Shown: in pieces, positions 51,786-60,939 of the stretch
Position numbering within the stretch: position 1 is the stretch's first letter
How the letters are laid out: every line of letters begins with the position of its first letter
From: UBA4416 sp020846025
Lineage (GTDB): Bacteria > Bacteroidota > Bacteroidia > B-17B0 > Aurantibacillaceae
Direction: 5' to 3'
Length of the DNA stretch: 64,000 bases
NCBI GenBank assembly: GCA_963169295.1
Contig: CAUJDD010000025.1
Coordinates: 29,114 to 93,113, forward strand
Position numbers and translations under genes: made by a program
Notes under the pieces: generated by a model
Databases searched by the model: none
What the model was told of the DNA's origin: nothing
The model's input: the letters and a program-made list of their open reading frames with translations, nothing else

Positions 51786-52808
51786 ATGAATCCAAGTAAT
51801 ATTAATAACGAATCTGTCAAGCTTTTAGCTAAAATATACCAATGGCGTAAAAAACTATTAATTGTGTCGGTAACTGCCGCCATTGTTTCTTTAGTTCTAT
51901 GTTTGTTCATGTCGCCTCAATATAAGGCTACAGCCATTGTGTTTCCAGCACGTACTTTCTCAGTCTCTAAATTACTCATTGAACCCAATCAAGGAGCTCA
52001 AGAGGATTATATGGATATAGGAGATGAAGATGATGCAGAGAAATTACTACAAATCCTTAATTCTTCCGAAATACGCAATCGCATTGCCAACCAATACGAT
52101 TTATGGACTCATTGGCAAATAAAAAAAGATAATCCCTATGCGCAACATTACTTAAAACTAAAATGGGAAGATATGGTTAGTTTTAAACGAACTAATTTTG
52201 TTTCAATTAAAATTGAAGTATATGATTATGTTGCCAATCGTTCGGCCGATATTGCTAATTCGATAATTGCCTATGCAGATACAGTGAAATTTAAGATGAC
52301 AAAAGAACTAGCCAAACAAGCACTACAAATTACTAAAACCGAATACGAAACAACTATTTCGCGAATTAAAGAACTGGAAGATAGTTTGCAAAAAATAAAA
52401 GAACTAGGAGTATTAGACTACAAAGCTGAGATGAAAGCTTACTCGAAAAGTATGGCTAGCGCACTTGAAAGTGGAAATACAGCTGGGCAACAACGCTTAC
52501 AAAGTAAATTAGATGCTCTAAAAAAATACGGAGCTGCTTATGACGATGCTTTCTCAAATTTAAAAAGATACCGACTCAAATACCCTATTATTAAAAATAA
52601 ATATGATGAGGCTTTAATAAATTATAATACTGCCATGCCTTCTAAGTTTATAGTTGATAAAGCCATAGCCAATGAAAAGAAAGCAAAACCATACATAACA
52701 TTAATTGTTGGCATTTCCACTATCTCTGCCTTTATGGTAGCCTTCATCTTACTAATTTTTAACGAAAAATTTAATGAATTAAAAAGTAAAATTACTCAGA
52801 ATACTTAA
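51786..52808 (+). CDS. Wzz/PCP-family polysaccharide chain-length protein (first of a pair)
   Basis: A 340-aa polysaccharide co-polymerase. A first transmembrane helix (KKLLIVSVTAAIVSLVLCLF, about residues 22-42) is followed by the Wzz domain (SPQYKATAIVFPART), a long periplasmic coiled coil (about 175-270: IKELEDSLQKIKELGVLDYKA), and a second transmembrane helix near 310-330 with a short cytoplasmic tail. There is no BY-kinase domain. The protein sets chain length together with a polymerase. A paralogue starts 23 bases downstream and an O-antigen ligase-like gene follows, making a probable three-gene operon. Confidence 0.88.
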   Translation: MNPSNINNESVKLLAKIYQWRKKLLIVSVTAAIVSLVLCLFMSPQYKATAIVFPARTFSVSKLLIEPNQGAQEDYMDIGDEDDAEKLLQILNSSEIRNRIANQYDLWTHWQIKKDNPYAQHYLKLKWEDMVSFKRTNFVSIKIEVYDYVANRSADIANSIIAYADTVKFKMTKELAKQALQITKTEYETTISRIKELEDSLQKIKELGVLDYKAEMKAYSKSMASALESGNTAGQQRLQSKLDALKKYGAAYDDAFSNLKRYRLKYPIIKNKYDEALINYNTAMPSKFIVDKAIANEKKAKPYITLIVGISTISAFMVAFILLIFNEKFNELKSKITQNT

Positions 52809-52831
52809 ATTTAATTATACTTTTAGAAAAC

Positions 52832-53749
52832 ATGGAAAATATAAATACTTTGGCTATTTTAAATAAACTATTGCAACACTGGAAAAAACTCGTAGTTGTA
52901 GCAGTTGTAGCTGCTTTGGTAGGAACTGCAGTATCCTTTCTAATCACACCACTGTACAAATCAATATCTGTTGTTTACCCAGTAAACTTGATGCCTAACT
53001 CAGAAGAGTCTAACACCGAACAGTTACTTCAGTGGTTTAATAGTGAGAACGTTAAACAAAGTGTTGCTAAACAATTTAATTTATATAAGCATTATAAAAT
53101 TGACACACTTGATCCAAAGCATAATACATGGTTCAACTTAAAGTATAAAGAATTAATTTCTTTTAGCCCCACTTTATACGAATCTATTGAAATTACTGTA
53201 AAAGATAAAGAGCCTGAAATGGCTCAAAAAATTAACCAAGGACTTATAGAGGCAACAAATACTCAAATTATGTCGGTAAGAAAAGAGCGTTTAAAAGAAT
53301 ACATTAAAAATGCAGAAGCTGAACTTCAAATTACAACTCGACAAATTGACTCTTTAAAAAACATGATTACTTCTATTAAAAAAGAATTTAATATTATTGA
53401 TCCGCTCTATCATGCTAAATACATTGCAAAGGAAGTTACATCAAAAGGGACAGGATTATCTGAATCCAACTCAAAAACAGCAGAAGGGATAAAAAACTAT
53501 CAAGCTGAATTAAATCGTTTAGATGAAGTAATTAAAGGGCAACTCGATTATTATGTAACCTTACGTACCGATTTACAGAAATACCATCTAGATCATTCAA
53601 ACTCCATTAGTTATACAAATGTAGTCTCTACTCCTTCTCTTCCAGATACAAAGTGCTACCCAATACGTTCATTGATAGTGGTACTTTTCGTACTATCCTC
53701 TGTACTCATTGCAAGTTTGATTCTTATACTTCAAAACACAAAGAAATAA
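52832..53749 (+). CDS. Wzz/PCP-family polysaccharide chain-length protein (second of a pair)
   Basis: A 305-aa paralogue with the same plan: helix (KKLVVVAVVAALVGTAVSFL) at about 18-38, the Wzz motif PLYKSISVVYPVN, a periplasmic coiled coil, and a C-terminal helix (SLIVVLFVLSSVLIASLILIL). Sequence identity to the first is visible in the N-terminal part, but the coiled coils differ, so the pair might build a mixed oligomer or act at different lengths. No kinase domain. The ligase-like gene starts three bases later. Confidence 0.88.
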   Translation: MENINTLAILNKLLQHWKKLVVVAVVAALVGTAVSFLITPLYKSISVVYPVNLMPNSEESNTEQLLQWFNSENVKQSVAKQFNLYKHYKIDTLDPKHNTWFNLKYKELISFSPTLYESIEITVKDKEPEMAQKINQGLIEATNTQIMSVRKERLKEYIKNAEAELQITTRQIDSLKNMITSIKKEFNIIDPLYHAKYIAKEVTSKGTGLSESNSKTAEGIKNYQAELNRLDEVIKGQLDYYVTLRTDLQKYHLDHSNSISYTNVVSTPSLPDTKCYPIRSLIVVLFVLSSVLIASLILILQNTKK

Positions 53750-53752
53750 ACA

Positions 53753-55207
53753 GTGCTTAAACTCAAAAATACTTATGTATTTTATTTTATAACCATTAGT
53801 TATATACTAACAAATGCTTATGTATTGTTGTTTGCTAAAGATTCTTTTTACCTTTTCAATATGCTTCCAATTGCCATATTGGTAACTGTGTTAGCCATAT
53901 TTGATATTGAAAAAATTATGTATTTAATGGTGTTTTCAACACCATTAGCTATTACATTAAAAGAATTAGGTTATACCGAAGGTTTTAATTTGAGTTTACC
54001 CACCGAACCCTTAATGATAGGTATTACAGCTATATACCTTTTAAATGAATTAAGTTTTGGAATTACTAGTCGCAAAATACTAAAGCATCCAATTACAATT
54101 ATTATACTCGTACATCTTTTTTGGATGTTTATAACCACACTTACTAGCGAACTTCCTATCATTTCAATAAAATTCTTTATATCACGAATTTGGTTTATTG
54201 TTTCTTGTTATTTTATTTGTACCCAATTATTTAAAAAAAATACCACCATCATTAAACACATTATGTTTTACTCGGTTGCCTTAGCATTAGTAGCAATTAT
54301 CACCACTATTAAACATGCCGCTTATGCCTTTGATGAAAAAATAGCCGACTGGATTGTGTCGCCATTCTATAATGATCATACTGCTTATGGTGCAGTATTA
54401 GCTATGTATATACCAGTAATGGGTAGTATATTATTTATGAAGGAAAACTCAAAATTATTAAGAACTCTCTGTCTCATCTTGTTAATTATATTTACTGGAT
54501 CCATAATCATTTCTTATGCTCGTGCTGGTTGGTTAAGCCTTACTGTAGCGATATGTGTATTAATTACGCTATTATTAAAAATTAAATTCCGAACTATACT
54601 CATCACTTTAAGCACTATCATTATTTTGTTTCTTACGTTTCAAACTGAAATTTTAATGATAATGGGACGAAATAATACAGACTCAGACGGTGATTTTATA
54701 GCCAATGTAGAATCTATGTCTAACATTACAACTGATGTATCTAATCTTGAACGATTAAATAGATGGAGTTGTGCTTTACAAATGTTTGAAGATAAACCTT
54801 ATTTAGGTTTTGGTCCTGGAACTTATCAGTTTTTATATGCACCTTACCAAAAAAGTAGCATGAAAACTATTATTTCTACCAACTTTGGAGATAAAGGCAA
54901 TGCACATAGCGAATATTTAGGTCCGTTGTGTGAAGAAGGATTATTAGGGGCTATAGTAGTAGTTATTTTAGTTCTTACATCTATGGCTTTAGGCTATCGT
55001 TTGGTTTATTCCGTTCAAAACAAAACTCTAAAATCTTTAACAATAGGTGTTGTTATGGGACTTAGTACATATTATGTACACGGATTCTTAAATAACTTCC
55101 TTGATACAGATAAAGCTTCTGTTCCATTTTGGGGATTCTTAGCTATGCTTGTATGTATTGATGTGTATCATAAAGAGTATAAACACATTAACGAAGTTAA
55201 TTCTTAA
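53753..55207 (+). CDS. O-antigen ligase/polymerase family (Wzy_C) membrane protein
   Basis: A 484-aa polytopic protein with about 12 hydrophobic segments. The large periplasmic loop before the last helices has the Wzy_C pattern LNRWSCALQMFEDKPYLGFGPGTY and AHSEYLGPLCEEGLLGAI. These mark WaaL-type ligases and Wzy-type polymerases, which are hard to tell apart. Because it follows two Wzz-like genes, a polymerase is attractive, but a ligase is equally possible. The start is GTG at 53753. It ends three bases before the convergent unknown gene. Confidence 0.88.
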   Translation: MLKLKNTYVFYFITISYILTNAYVLLFAKDSFYLFNMLPIAILVTVLAIFDIEKIMYLMVFSTPLAITLKELGYTEGFNLSLPTEPLMIGITAIYLLNELSFGITSRKILKHPITIIILVHLFWMFITTLTSELPIISIKFFISRIWFIVSCYFICTQLFKKNTTIIKHIMFYSVALALVAIITTIKHAAYAFDEKIADWIVSPFYNDHTAYGAVLAMYIPVMGSILFMKENSKLLRTLCLILLIIFTGSIIISYARAGWLSLTVAICVLITLLLKIKFRTILITLSTIIILFLTFQTEILMIMGRNNTDSDGDFIANVESMSNITTDVSNLERLNRWSCALQMFEDKPYLGFGPGTYQFLYAPYQKSSMKTIISTNFGDKGNAHSEYLGPLCEEGLLGAIVVVILVLTSMALGYRLVYSVQNKTLKSLTIGVVMGLSTYYVHGFLNNFLDTDKASVPFWGFLAMLVCIDVYHKEYKHINEVNS

Positions 55208-55209
55208 GC

Positions 55210-55935
55210 TTATATATACAAGTTCGTATCATCTTCTGCTTTTGGACTAGCACCATACCCGTACCCCAATCTTTTACCTGTTCGTAAATTAATACTACTT
55301 ATTTTTTCTTGAATTTCATTTACAGACACTTCTTTTACTTGTTCAGCTGGAGGTGTATACAAATCAAATCCAATTACAAAAATAATTAATTCATTGATGA
55401 TCTCTTTAATCTGCTCTTTTGTAATTGGCTCATTAGAAAAAGATGAGTATTTAATCCCTACAGGCCCTTTGGCTTCAATAAAAAATTTCATTTCTCGATT
55501 TACAAAAATCCTACAAATTAAATAACCCAAATCATTTAATCTATTATACTTAAATGAATCTGATAAGAAATTATACACATTTATAATTCCACAATAAGAG
55601 TTAAATGGATTATGTTTTACATAGCCTGTTCGAAACATGGAATGATTTTTTTCGAACTCAAAGACATTGGTGTGCATAAAAAATTCCAACAAATCACCAG
55701 CAATTCTTAATTGTGCGGCATAATCATTCACTTCTTCACCCAGTACAATAACACGATTGTCTAATCTTTGAATATCAATATGGAGTTCGGATGCAATTTC
55801 CTTAATACATTCCTTTACCATACCAAATGTATAAATTGTATGTCTAAACACATCTTGTTTCATAGCCGACTTCTCCTTAAGTAAAGTTAAGATATGTTCT
55901 TTTTGAGTGTTTAGATTAGATGTTGAGTCGCTCAT
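55210..55935 (-). CDS. Conserved hypothetical protein, function unknown
   Basis: I do not recognise a family. The 241-aa soluble protein has a charged helical N-terminus (EHILTLLKEKSAMKQDVFRHTIYTFGMVKECI), a mixed alpha/beta central part (LLEFFMHTNVFEFEKNHSMF, GYLICRIFVNREMKFFIEAKGPVGIKYSS), and a C-terminal tail rich in Gly/Tyr (GKRLGYGYGASPKAEDD). There is no signal peptide or membrane helix. Base use looks like its neighbours. It sits next to the ligase-like gene, convergently, so linkage says little. Its ordered, codon-like structure makes it a real gene. Confidence 0.75.
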   Translation of the reverse strand: MSDSTSNLNTQKEHILTLLKEKSAMKQDVFRHTIYTFGMVKECIKEIASELHIDIQRLDNRVIVLGEEVNDYAAQLRIAGDLLEFFMHTNVFEFEKNHSMFRTGYVKHNPFNSYCGIINVYNFLSDSFKYNRLNDLGYLICRIFVNREMKFFIEAKGPVGIKYSSFSNEPITKEQIKEIINELIIFVIGFDLYTPPAEQVKEVSVNEIQEKISSINLRTGKRLGYGYGASPKAEDDTNLYI

Positions 55936-55967
55936 AATTTCATTTAATTAATCCCTTAAATATACAA

Positions 55968-58925
55968 TTAGTTTTGGGTAAATAAAACAGGTAAGAATGC
56001 TTCATATAATACTCGATGCATTTTTCCTCTAATGCCCAGCTTTGCTAATTTATTTTCTTTGGCATTTGGATAAATTCGATTGGATAAAAAAACAAAAATT
56101 AATCCATTATCAGGATCTGCCCAAGTAAAAGTTCCAGTAAACCCGCTATGCCCAAAGCTATTTAAACTACATTCTTTTATAACTGGGCTGTCTTTAGTAA
56201 CATCGAATTCAGGTTTATCAAAACATAAACCTCTTCTACAATCAAGTCCTTGAACAGAAGTGTATTGTTTAATTACTCCAGCATCTAATACATTTACACC
56301 ACCGTAAGTCCCATTATTTAGCAACATTTGCATTACAATTGCTACATCATTGGCATTACCAAATAATCCAGCATGTCCAGCAACGCCTCCCATTAATGCT
56401 GCACCTTGGTCGTGTACATAACCTCTTAATAATTGTTTCCTAAACTTTGTATCTTCCTCTGTAGGGGCAATTAACTTACTAGGATATTGCTTTAATGGAT
56501 TATAGGTTAAACCAATATGAAGTGGTTGATATACTATTTTATTCACATAGTTTTGTAGAGGCATTCCAGATTTATTTTCAATCAGTTTTTTAGAAAAATA
56601 ATATCCAACATCACTATATAAATATTTCCGTTTTGAATCAATCTTACAATTTAAAATTTGATTATAAATAGTGTCTTGAAATCCTTTTACAACATATAAA
56701 GCCTTAGCAACTTGCGTAGGAAAAGTATCATTACCACGCCAGTAATAATAACCTGGTTTATAATTATCATTTTTATCTTGGGTTCTTAGCCAAAATGGAA
56801 TCATGGCTGGTAACCCAGCTTGATGTGTAAGTATATCTTTATAACTCAAGTCAAATTTATCAGTCCCTTTATATTCTGGAAAATAATACCCAAGAGTTTG
56901 ATTATAATCAAATTGCTTTTGCTCAGTTAATTTCATAAGTGCTAATGATGTAGATAAGATTTTTGTAAGTGATGCTAAATCGTACACAGTTTGATCATTA
57001 ACTAATTCAGAAGTATTATCATAAGTTTGTCGTCCAAAGTTTTTTTGATAAAACACCTGTCCGTTTTTAATTCCAATAACCTGACAGCCTGGAAATGCTT
57101 TTTCTTTCATGCCTAAATAAGCTAAGGAGTCTATTTCCGATAGTTTTTTTGAATTAGCACCTATTTCCTCAGGTGTTACATATTGTAATCGAATTGGAGA
57201 TTTAACCTCAAAACCAGTTCCTGCTTTAAATGGTTGAGTAGAAACTGGTAATGTTCCATCAATTTTTATAGCACCCATAACCGCCTCTGCCATGGCTTTT
57301 TGAGAAAATTTGGAATATTCATAAGCTTCTAAAATAGAGGTTGATTTCTCTATATTACTTAACTTATTTAGCAAATAAGGATTTGAAAATAAGCATGTAA
57401 TGGTTTTCTTTTCTTCGCATATTTTTGCAATTAAAGCTTTACTAGCATCAGTACAACCAAAATCATTTTTTGGCTTAATAGATGTTTTATTAACTTGAAG
57501 AATTACTAAATCATAAGCCGCAAGTTTTGCTAGCAACGTATCGCGTTCTTTTAATGAAGCATCATGCGAAATTCCTAGATGTGGTATTGTATAATATCGA
57601 TTTAAAGTATTTGAAAATACATTTGGTTTTACTTCCCCTATGGATACCTCAATTATTTTTAAACTATCCTTTAAAATTAAAGGCACAACATTCGATTCAT
57701 TCTTTAATAAAGTAATTGAAGCTTCCGCTAATTTACTATTTATAACATAAGATGAGGTGCTATTTAAATCTTGAACTAAATTTTTAGGGTTTACATACTG
57801 TCTTTGTGAAAGACCACACCAATATTTGGCTTTCAAAATACGTTTGCAACGCTCGTTAATTTCAACTTCTGAAATTTGATTCTCTGCAATTGCTAATTTT
57901 ATTTGCGCAATGGCATTTGGTACATTTTCAGAAAACAACAATACGTCATTTCCCGCCAAAAGAGCTTTGACATCTACAATACCAGGCTTATAATAATTGG
58001 CTACACCTTTCATATTTAAAGCATCAGTAAATATTAAGCCTTGAAAGCCTAACTGTTTTTTTAATAAATCTTGAATAATATAAGGCGATAATGTAGTAGC
58101 TCTATTTTTGGTAGTATCAAATGCGGGCACATATAAATGTGCAACCATAATACTTGCTAGGCCTTGTTGAAATAATTGTTTAAACGGATATAATTCAAGA
58201 CTATCCATTTCTTCTTTAGAACTATTAATGATTGGTAATGATAAATGCGAATCGCTATCGGTATCACCATGTCCAGGGAAATGTTTACCATTTGCCATCA
58301 CACCTTCGGTTTGCATTCCTTTCATATACATAATGGCTTTATTAGCAACTTTGTATTTATTTTCTCCAAAACTTCTCATTCCAATCACTGGATTTAATGG
58401 ATTATTATTAATATCAGCCACAGGTGCAAAATTCACATGAATACCTAATCTTTTACAATCTTTGGCAACTTGTTTTCCCATGGCAAATATCAAAGAATCG
58501 TTTTTAATAGCTCCTAATGTCATTTGATAAGGATATTTAGCCGTACTATCTAGGCGCATTGCTAATCCCCATTCACCATCAATTGAAATTAATAACGGTG
58601 TTTTGGCCTTATCTTGATAATAGTTGGTTAATTTCATCTCTCGCATTGGCCCACCTTGCATAAATATTATTCCACCAATATTATATTTTTGGATAAGTGT
58701 TCTAATACTTGCAACATGTTTCATATCCTTATTACTATAGGCCGCTACCATAAATAACTGAGCAATTCTTTCATCAAGTGTTAAAGATTCAAATACGGAA
58801 TCAACCCAACGAGTTTCATTCATTAAAAAATCGGGAGTAGTTCTAGGAACATCTTTTCTTATGGCAAAAGACATGATTAGGCACAATAAACCTATCATTC
58901 CTATTTTTAAAAACATATTATTCAT
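55968..58925 (-). CDS. GH3 beta-N-acetylhexosaminidase fused to a beta-lactamase-family serine hydrolase (NagZ-AmpC-type)
   Basis: A two-domain exported enzyme. I choose the ATG at 58925, which gives the signal MNNMFLKIGMIGLLCLIMSFA; an in-frame TTG at 58940 adds five residues. The N-terminal half (about 45-560) is a GH3 domain of NagZ type: the loop KHFPGHGDTDSDSH supplies the histidine/aspartate acid-base pair, and FTDALNMKG carries the nucleophile aspartate. The C-terminal half (about 600-990) is a class C beta-lactamase fold: SLTK (near residue 653), the YxN-like YSDVGYY, and HSGFTGT as the third motif. It would trim GlcNAc from muropeptides and hydrolyse an ester or peptide bond. It links to the wall-recycling gene anmK by theme only. 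Confidence 0.92.
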   Translation of the reverse strand: MNNMFLKIGMIGLLCLIMSFAIRKDVPRTTPDFLMNETRWVDSVFESLTLDERIAQLFMVAAYSNKDMKHVASIRTLIQKYNIGGIIFMQGGPMREMKLTNYYQDKAKTPLLISIDGEWGLAMRLDSTAKYPYQMTLGAIKNDSLIFAMGKQVAKDCKRLGIHVNFAPVADINNNPLNPVIGMRSFGENKYKVANKAIMYMKGMQTEGVMANGKHFPGHGDTDSDSHLSLPIINSSKEEMDSLELYPFKQLFQQGLASIMVAHLYVPAFDTTKNRATTLSPYIIQDLLKKQLGFQGLIFTDALNMKGVANYYKPGIVDVKALLAGNDVLLFSENVPNAIAQIKLAIAENQISEVEINERCKRILKAKYWCGLSQRQYVNPKNLVQDLNSTSSYVINSKLAEASITLLKNESNVVPLILKDSLKIIEVSIGEVKPNVFSNTLNRYYTIPHLGISHDASLKERDTLLAKLAAYDLVILQVNKTSIKPKNDFGCTDASKALIAKICEEKKTITCLFSNPYLLNKLSNIEKSTSILEAYEYSKFSQKAMAEAVMGAIKIDGTLPVSTQPFKAGTGFEVKSPIRLQYVTPEEIGANSKKLSEIDSLAYLGMKEKAFPGCQVIGIKNGQVFYQKNFGRQTYDNTSELVNDQTVYDLASLTKILSTSLALMKLTEQKQFDYNQTLGYYFPEYKGTDKFDLSYKDILTHQAGLPAMIPFWLRTQDKNDNYKPGYYYWRGNDTFPTQVAKALYVVKGFQDTIYNQILNCKIDSKRKYLYSDVGYYFSKKLIENKSGMPLQNYVNKIVYQPLHIGLTYNPLKQYPSKLIAPTEEDTKFRKQLLRGYVHDQGAALMGGVAGHAGLFGNANDVAIVMQMLLNNGTYGGVNVLDAGVIKQYTSVQGLDCRRGLCFDKPEFDVTKDSPVIKECSLNSFGHSGFTGTFTWADPDNGLIFVFLSNRIYPNAKENKLAKLGIRGKMHRVLYEAFLPVLFTQN

Positions 58926-58928
58926 GTT

Positions 58929-58983
58929 GTTAAAATACAATCATTATAGCTTAGAAAATGAACTAAGATGTATTGTTTTTAAC
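58929..58983. repeat. Imperfect inverted repeat upstream of the GH3/serine hydrolase gene
   Basis: GTTAAAATACAAT (58929-58941) faces TATTGTTTTTAAC (58971-58983), and CTTAG/CTAAG sit closer in. The arms lie over the translation start region of the minus-strand gene. It could be a regulator site or leader hairpin; the evidence is symmetry only. Confidence 0.3.
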
Positions 58984-59065
58984 AGTAAGTTTTTGATAGT
59001 GTTTAGTATTAAATCTTGGTATATTAGAATAAAGTTAAACCCAGATTACGCTTCAGCAATGCGGA

Positions 59066-60412
59066 TTAAAGTTTGATAGCAATAAAGCAAATGTCATCTA
59101 CTTGTTCTATCTCGCCCATCCATAAATTAATAGCTGATTTTAAAGTTTCTACTTGTTTATCAACACTTAAAGCAATATTAGAATTAAGAATACTTTCAAT
59201 TTGGTTATATTTAAACTTCTTACCCTTTGGTCCACCAAACTGGTCGGCAAGCCCATCTGTAAACAGATAAAGTAAATCACCTTTATGTAGTTCTAATGTA
59301 TGTGTTACGAATGGTTCAACATTATCTGATTTACCAATTGGCTGTTTATTTGCTTTAATTATTTTAAATTCATTATTATGAAAATACCATAAAGGATTAT
59401 TAGCTCCTGCCCATTTCACAGTAGTACCATTAATAGAAATTAACGAAATATCCATTCCATCTTTAATATCTGATCCATTTTTAGAGAAAGTTTCTAAAAC
59501 TAATTCTCTTGTTTTATCTAAAATTTCACCAGGTTCATCAATCTTAAATTCATTCACTGTTCTGTTTAATGCATTGCAACATACCACTGAAACTAATGCT
59601 CCGGGTACGCCATGCCCAGTACAATCGGCAGCCGCTATAAAAAAATGATTTCCTAATTTCTCAGCCCAATAAAAATCTCCTGCCACAATATCTTTAGGTT
59701 GATAATTAATAACGCAATGGGGTAAATATGAATTTACAAATTCAATAGAAGGTAAAATCGCATCTTGAATTCGTTTTGCATAATTAATACTATCTGTAAT
59801 TTCCTTTTGTTTTTCCTCTATGATATTTAAAGTTTCTTTTAGTTTCTCTTCGGCAACTAATCTTAGTTTAACTTCTTTCCTAAAAGATATATTCCAAGAA
59901 ATAAAAGTGATAACTAGAATTACAGTGCCAGATATAATAAGGTGAATACCACCAGGCCAATGCATAAACTTAAATAAAAGACCATTAAGAATAAATGAGA
60001 TAGAAATCATATCAGCAATACTGAGAATTAATGTCTTTTCAGTGACTAGACTTATTCGTTTCTCGTATCTTGATTTCATAATAAGTGGTAAGCATCCGAA
60101 AGAAAATAAAAAATTAGAAGTAATTACTAATATAGAGGCTCCTGGCCAATGTAAAAATTTAAAAGACCAACCTATAATAAAAACTGTACCTGAAATAATA
60201 CTAATTACTTTTATTACTTTATTTCTTTTTAAAGTAACTGAATTATAAAAAATAAGTGAAAAACTAACACAGAAAAAAACATATGAAATTAACAGTAATA
60301 AAGCCCCAATAAATTCTTGTAACCTATCAACAAAAAACATCGCAAATAAAGAGATTACAAAAACCGGAGTACTAATTAAAAGTATATTTTTTCCTATTTT
60401 ATTTGAATTCAT
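59066..60412 (-). CDS. SpoIIE-type PP2C phosphatase with N-terminal membrane domain carrying two FKxxHWPG motifs
   Basis: A 448-aa signalling phosphatase. The N-terminal half has six or seven hydrophobic helices. Two of these end in the same motif, FKFLHWPGA (84-92) and FKFMHWPGG (147-155), 63 residues apart. A coiled coil (about 185-210, EEKLKETLNIIEEKQKEI) leads to a PP2C/SpoIIE domain: INYAKRIQDAILPS, DIVAGDFYWAE, FFIAAADCTGHGVPGALVS with the metal aspartate and GHG, DGMDISLIS, and GDLLYLFTDGLADQFGG. In this phylum such phosphatases act with serine kinases and anti-anti-sigma factors, but none is adjacent. The neighbouring divergent gene carries the same membrane motif. Confidence 0.9.
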   Translation of the reverse strand: MNSNKIGKNILLISTPVFVISLFAMFFVDRLQEFIGALLLLISYVFFCVSFSLIFYNSVTLKRNKVIKVISIISGTVFIIGWSFKFLHWPGASILVITSNFLFSFGCLPLIMKSRYEKRISLVTEKTLILSIADMISISFILNGLLFKFMHWPGGIHLIISGTVILVITFISWNISFRKEVKLRLVAEEKLKETLNIIEEKQKEITDSINYAKRIQDAILPSIEFVNSYLPHCVINYQPKDIVAGDFYWAEKLGNHFFIAAADCTGHGVPGALVSVVCCNALNRTVNEFKIDEPGEILDKTRELVLETFSKNGSDIKDGMDISLISINGTTVKWAGANNPLWYFHNNEFKIIKANKQPIGKSDNVEPFVTHTLELHKGDLLYLFTDGLADQFGGPKGKKFKYNQIESILNSNIALSVDKQVETLKSAINLWMGEIEQVDDICFIAIKL

Positions 60413-60563
60413 TGCTATTTCTTAATATGGTTTAACCCTTCAATTATATTATTCAAATTTGAAATATAAATTCCATATAAAAAAATTAAAATTTTATTAA
60501 GCTGATTATCATATATTTATAAAATTTAACAAGCCTAACTATCTAATACATAATTTTCTTATG

Positions 60564-60571
60564 TATCTTTG
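60564..60571 (+). promoter_or_regulatory. Putative -7 promoter box of the PadR operon
   Basis: TATCTTTG matches TAnnTTTG perfectly, 24 bases before the ATG at 60596, with a weak or absent -33. PadR operators are often palindromes; I do not see a clear one. Confidence 0.4.
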
Positions 60572-60595
60572 TCTTAAGTATTAAATTATAAGATA

Positions 60596-60937
60596 ATGAG
60601 TTACTCTTCAGAATTAATTAAAGGCACGTTGAAAACCATAGTAATGAAGCTATTGGCAGACCATAAAAAAATGTATGGATATGAAATAACTCAAAAGGTA
60701 AAAGAATTAACATTAGATAAAATTCAAATAACCGAAGGTGCTTTATATCCAACATTACATAGTTTAGAAAGTGAAGGATTAGTAACAACTGAAACTGAAT
60801 TTATTGGTAAACGCGTTAGAAAATACTATCGTTTAAGCCCAAGTGGTAAAAATAAAACTAAAGAAAAAATAAGTGAAATATCGGATTTTATGGAAACTAT
60901 GAAATTTTTATTAGACATTAAACCTAAAAATGTCTAA
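60596..60937 (+). CDS. PadR-family transcriptional regulator
   Basis: A 113-aa winged-helix regulator: LKTIVMKLLADHKKMYGYEI (helix 1), ITQKVKELTLDKIQITEGALYPTLHSLESEGLVTTE (recognition helix) and a wing with GKRVRKYYRLSPSGK. The family signature YPxLxxLExxGLV is complete. It is followed after two bases by the HWPG membrane protein, so the two genes are one unit. PadR next to a small membrane protein is a recurrent arrangement in bacteria; here the membrane partner is unusual. The regulator probably represses its own operon. Confidence 0.93.
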   Translation: MSYSSELIKGTLKTIVMKLLADHKKMYGYEITQKVKELTLDKIQITEGALYPTLHSLESEGLVTTETEFIGKRVRKYYRLSPSGKNKTKEKISEISDFMETMKFLLDIKPKNV

Positions 60938-60939
60938 GC

